A stretch of 64,000 bases of DNA. Source: M3007 sp037445225 (lineage in GTDB: Bacteria > Bacteroidota > Bacteroidia > Chitinophagales > Saprospiraceae). Positions 62,808 through 64,000 of the stretch are shown piece by piece (the stretch's first letter is position 1; every line of letters starts with the position of its first letter). The notes beneath the pieces are model-generated. The model ran no database searches. It saw nothing but the letters and a program-made list of their open reading frames with translations, and was not told where the DNA came from. The stretch covers positions 1-64,000 of the forward strand of contig JBBIKW010000018.1 in assembly GCA_037445225.1 (NCBI GenBank), read 5' to 3'. Both the position numbers and the translations under genes were made by a program.

Positions 62808-64000
62808 TTAGCGGACGATGGTGACGTCGCCGCTGAAGATTTCGGTGTAGCCGTCGATGAATTCCACTTCGAGCACCCATATGAAGACGCCCGGGTTCAA
62901 CGCTTGGCTTCGGAAAGTGCCGTCCCACCCTTGTTCCGGGTCGTTGGGCTGCAAGTCGTTGCGTTGGAACACCAGTTTACCCCATCGGTCGAACACCTGT
63001 AGCGTCTTGATGTTCCTTACCGTGTTGGGCTTAGCCGATACGTAGAAAAGGTTGTTGAGACCATCGGACCCTGGAGCGAATGCGTTGGGTACATACAGGT
63101 AGCGGCGCCTGTCGACGATGACAGTGGCCTTGTCAGAGTCGGAGCAACCCTTGTTGGTGACTACGGTAACGGAATATGTGGTCGTGACGATGGGCGCCAC
63201 AGTGTGCGAGAAGCAGCGCGTGCAGTCGGTAGTGTCCAAGGGTGGTCCCCAGGTAATGGACTGGATGCTGTCGGGCGGGGCGTTTACGACTACCTCTAAC
63301 CGGGTAGAGTCGCCCAGGGCAATGGTTTGGTTACCACCCAGGCTTACCTCCAGCGGCGGAGGCGAAGCGATGGCGATGACCTCGGCGATTTCACACCCGT
63401 TGGCGTCTATGGCGCGTACGGTGAAGGTACCGGCGCTCAGGCCAGTAAAGGTATTGTTACTGCCAAAGACGCCGTTGTTCAAAGCGTACTGGTATGGCGG
63501 AACGCCGCCACTTACCTGCGCCGTGATGGTGCCGTCGCGTCGCCCAAAGCAGGAGATGTCTGTCACCAAAAAGGCCATTGCTAAGGGCGCTGGTTCGTTG
63601 AGCGCAATGGTGCCGGTAGCCGTGCAGTTATTAGCGTCTGTAACGGTGACGGTGTACGTACCGGCACTCAAGTTCTTCACCTCGTTACCCGTGGCTCCTG
63701 TCGACCACGTAAAGATGTATGGAGATCGGCCGCCTGCGGCGGCAGCCTTGACAGCGCCGTCGGTGGCTCCGACGCAGCTGACGCCAAAGCCACCGTAGCT
63801 GAGCGCCGTCAGGCTGCTAAGGGTAGGAGGGGTTAGCTGGACGATGGTCGCCTGGACGGACGTGCTGTATTCCGTAGATGCTGTGATCACCACGGTATAT
63901 GTGCCGGGCGGCAGCCCGCTGACCACTTGCGACGTATTGACAGCGCCGATTGTTCCGGTCTGAAGCGTCTGATTACCGCGGCGCACTTCGTAGGTGAATG
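62808..64000 (-). CDS. SprB-like surface protein with gliding motility-associated C-terminal domain (3' part)
   Basis: The frame is open to the window edge (upstream codons at 63987-64000 read FTYE), so at least 397 residues are present and the N-terminus is missing. It has consecutive SprB-type repeats with GLPPGTYTVVITAS, GGRSPYIFTWSTGATGNEVKNLSAGTYTVTVTDANNCTATG-type and VSGGVPPYQYALNNG motifs, then an Ig-like module (GDSTRLEVVVNAPP), and the C-terminal sorting domain LYVPNAFAPGSDGLNN, FDRWGKLVFQRND, GWDGTF, GVFIWVLEVEFIDG and GDVTIVR. A T9SS substrate of the SprB adhesin type. Same family of C-terminus as the gene at 54466, but the two differ clearly in sequence, so they are not a fresh duplicate. 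Confidence 0.93.
   Translation of the reverse strand, partial: FTYEVRRGNQTLQTGTIGAVNTSQVVSGLPPGTYTVVITASTEYSTSVQATIVQLTPPTLSSLTALSYGGFGVSCVGATDGAVKAAAAGGRSPYIFTWSTGATGNEVKNLSAGTYTVTVTDANNCTATGTIALNEPAPLAMAFLVTDISCFGRRDGTITAQVSGGVPPYQYALNNGVFGSNNTFTGLSAGTFTVRAIDANGCEIAEVIAIASPPPLEVSLGGNQTIALGDSTRLEVVVNAPPDSIQSITWGPPLDTTDCTRCFSHTVAPIVTTTYSVTVVTNKGCSDSDKATVIVDRRRYLYVPNAFAPGSDGLNNLFYVSAKPNTVRNIKTLQVFDRWGKLVFQRNDLQPNDPEQGWDGTFRSQALNPGVFIWVLEVEFIDGYTEIFSGDVTIVR

Noticed and set aside
61863..64000. TIR gene considered as part of one operon with the gliding-CTD gene upstream
   Set aside because: A good terminator at 62746-62783 and a separate TACCTTTG element at 62680-62687 lie between them.

Overview
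The window looks like chromosomal DNA of a GC-rich member of the Bacteroidota, most likely a Saprospiria-like, gliding, protein-secreting bacterium (lineage is inference). The signs are: proteins ending in type IX secretion (T9SS) sorting domains, two proteins with the gliding-motility-associated C-terminal domain, a PorP/SprF-family protein next to a TPR/PD40/OmpA protein, a choice-of-anchor L protein, almost no Shine-Dalgarno sequences, and many TAnnTTTG promoter -7 elements directly upstream of genes. No tRNA, rRNA, CRISPR array, prophage or transposase was seen.

Layout. 1-3300 (minus): the 5' part of a very large secreted adhesin-like protein. 3806-7898 (plus): a secreted CotH-like protein and a GH3/beta-lactamase-like fusion, facing a GHL10-type glycosidase. 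9606-12658: tRNA methyltransferase, a small lipoprotein, msrB and a TolC-type outer-membrane factor. 12671-13166: a gene-free stretch with a cluster of palindromic repeats. 13212-14587: a 50-residue small protein and a TerC/Alx-type membrane protein. 14759-18844 and 20872-26643: a T9SS-exported subtilase and a metzincin with 18 PKD modules, flanking recF and a small beta-barrel gene. 26702-31578: PagL-like lipid A deacylase and a SWIM-SNF2 ATPase. 31601-37412 (minus): T9SS/gliding pair, a conserved small protein, an M28 peptidase and rpiB. 37550-42605: a second T9SS subtilase, BatA, HtrA protease and Hsp20. 42761-46329 (minus): ffh, deoxynucleoside kinase, acyl-CoA carboxylase beta. 46454-51631: two OmpA/thrombospondin-3 paralogues, small conserved proteins and a thioredoxin-like protein. 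51670-54357: miaB and a sigma-54 activator. 54466-64000: a 2209-residue gliding-CTD protein, YggS, an EAD11-TIR conflict protein, and the 3' end of a second gliding-CTD protein.

Much of the window serves the cell surface: large repeat adhesins and proteases are exported by T9SS, the PorP/SprF and OmpA-type proteins fit the anchoring machinery, and peptidoglycan- or lipid A-active enzymes remodel the envelope. Interspersed are single housekeeping genes. The items most worth a second look are the EAD11-TIR protein between two giant gliding-CTD genes, the inverted cluster of hairpin repeats at 12784-13092, the secreted CotH-like protein, and the freshly duplicated PKD units at 23287-24602.
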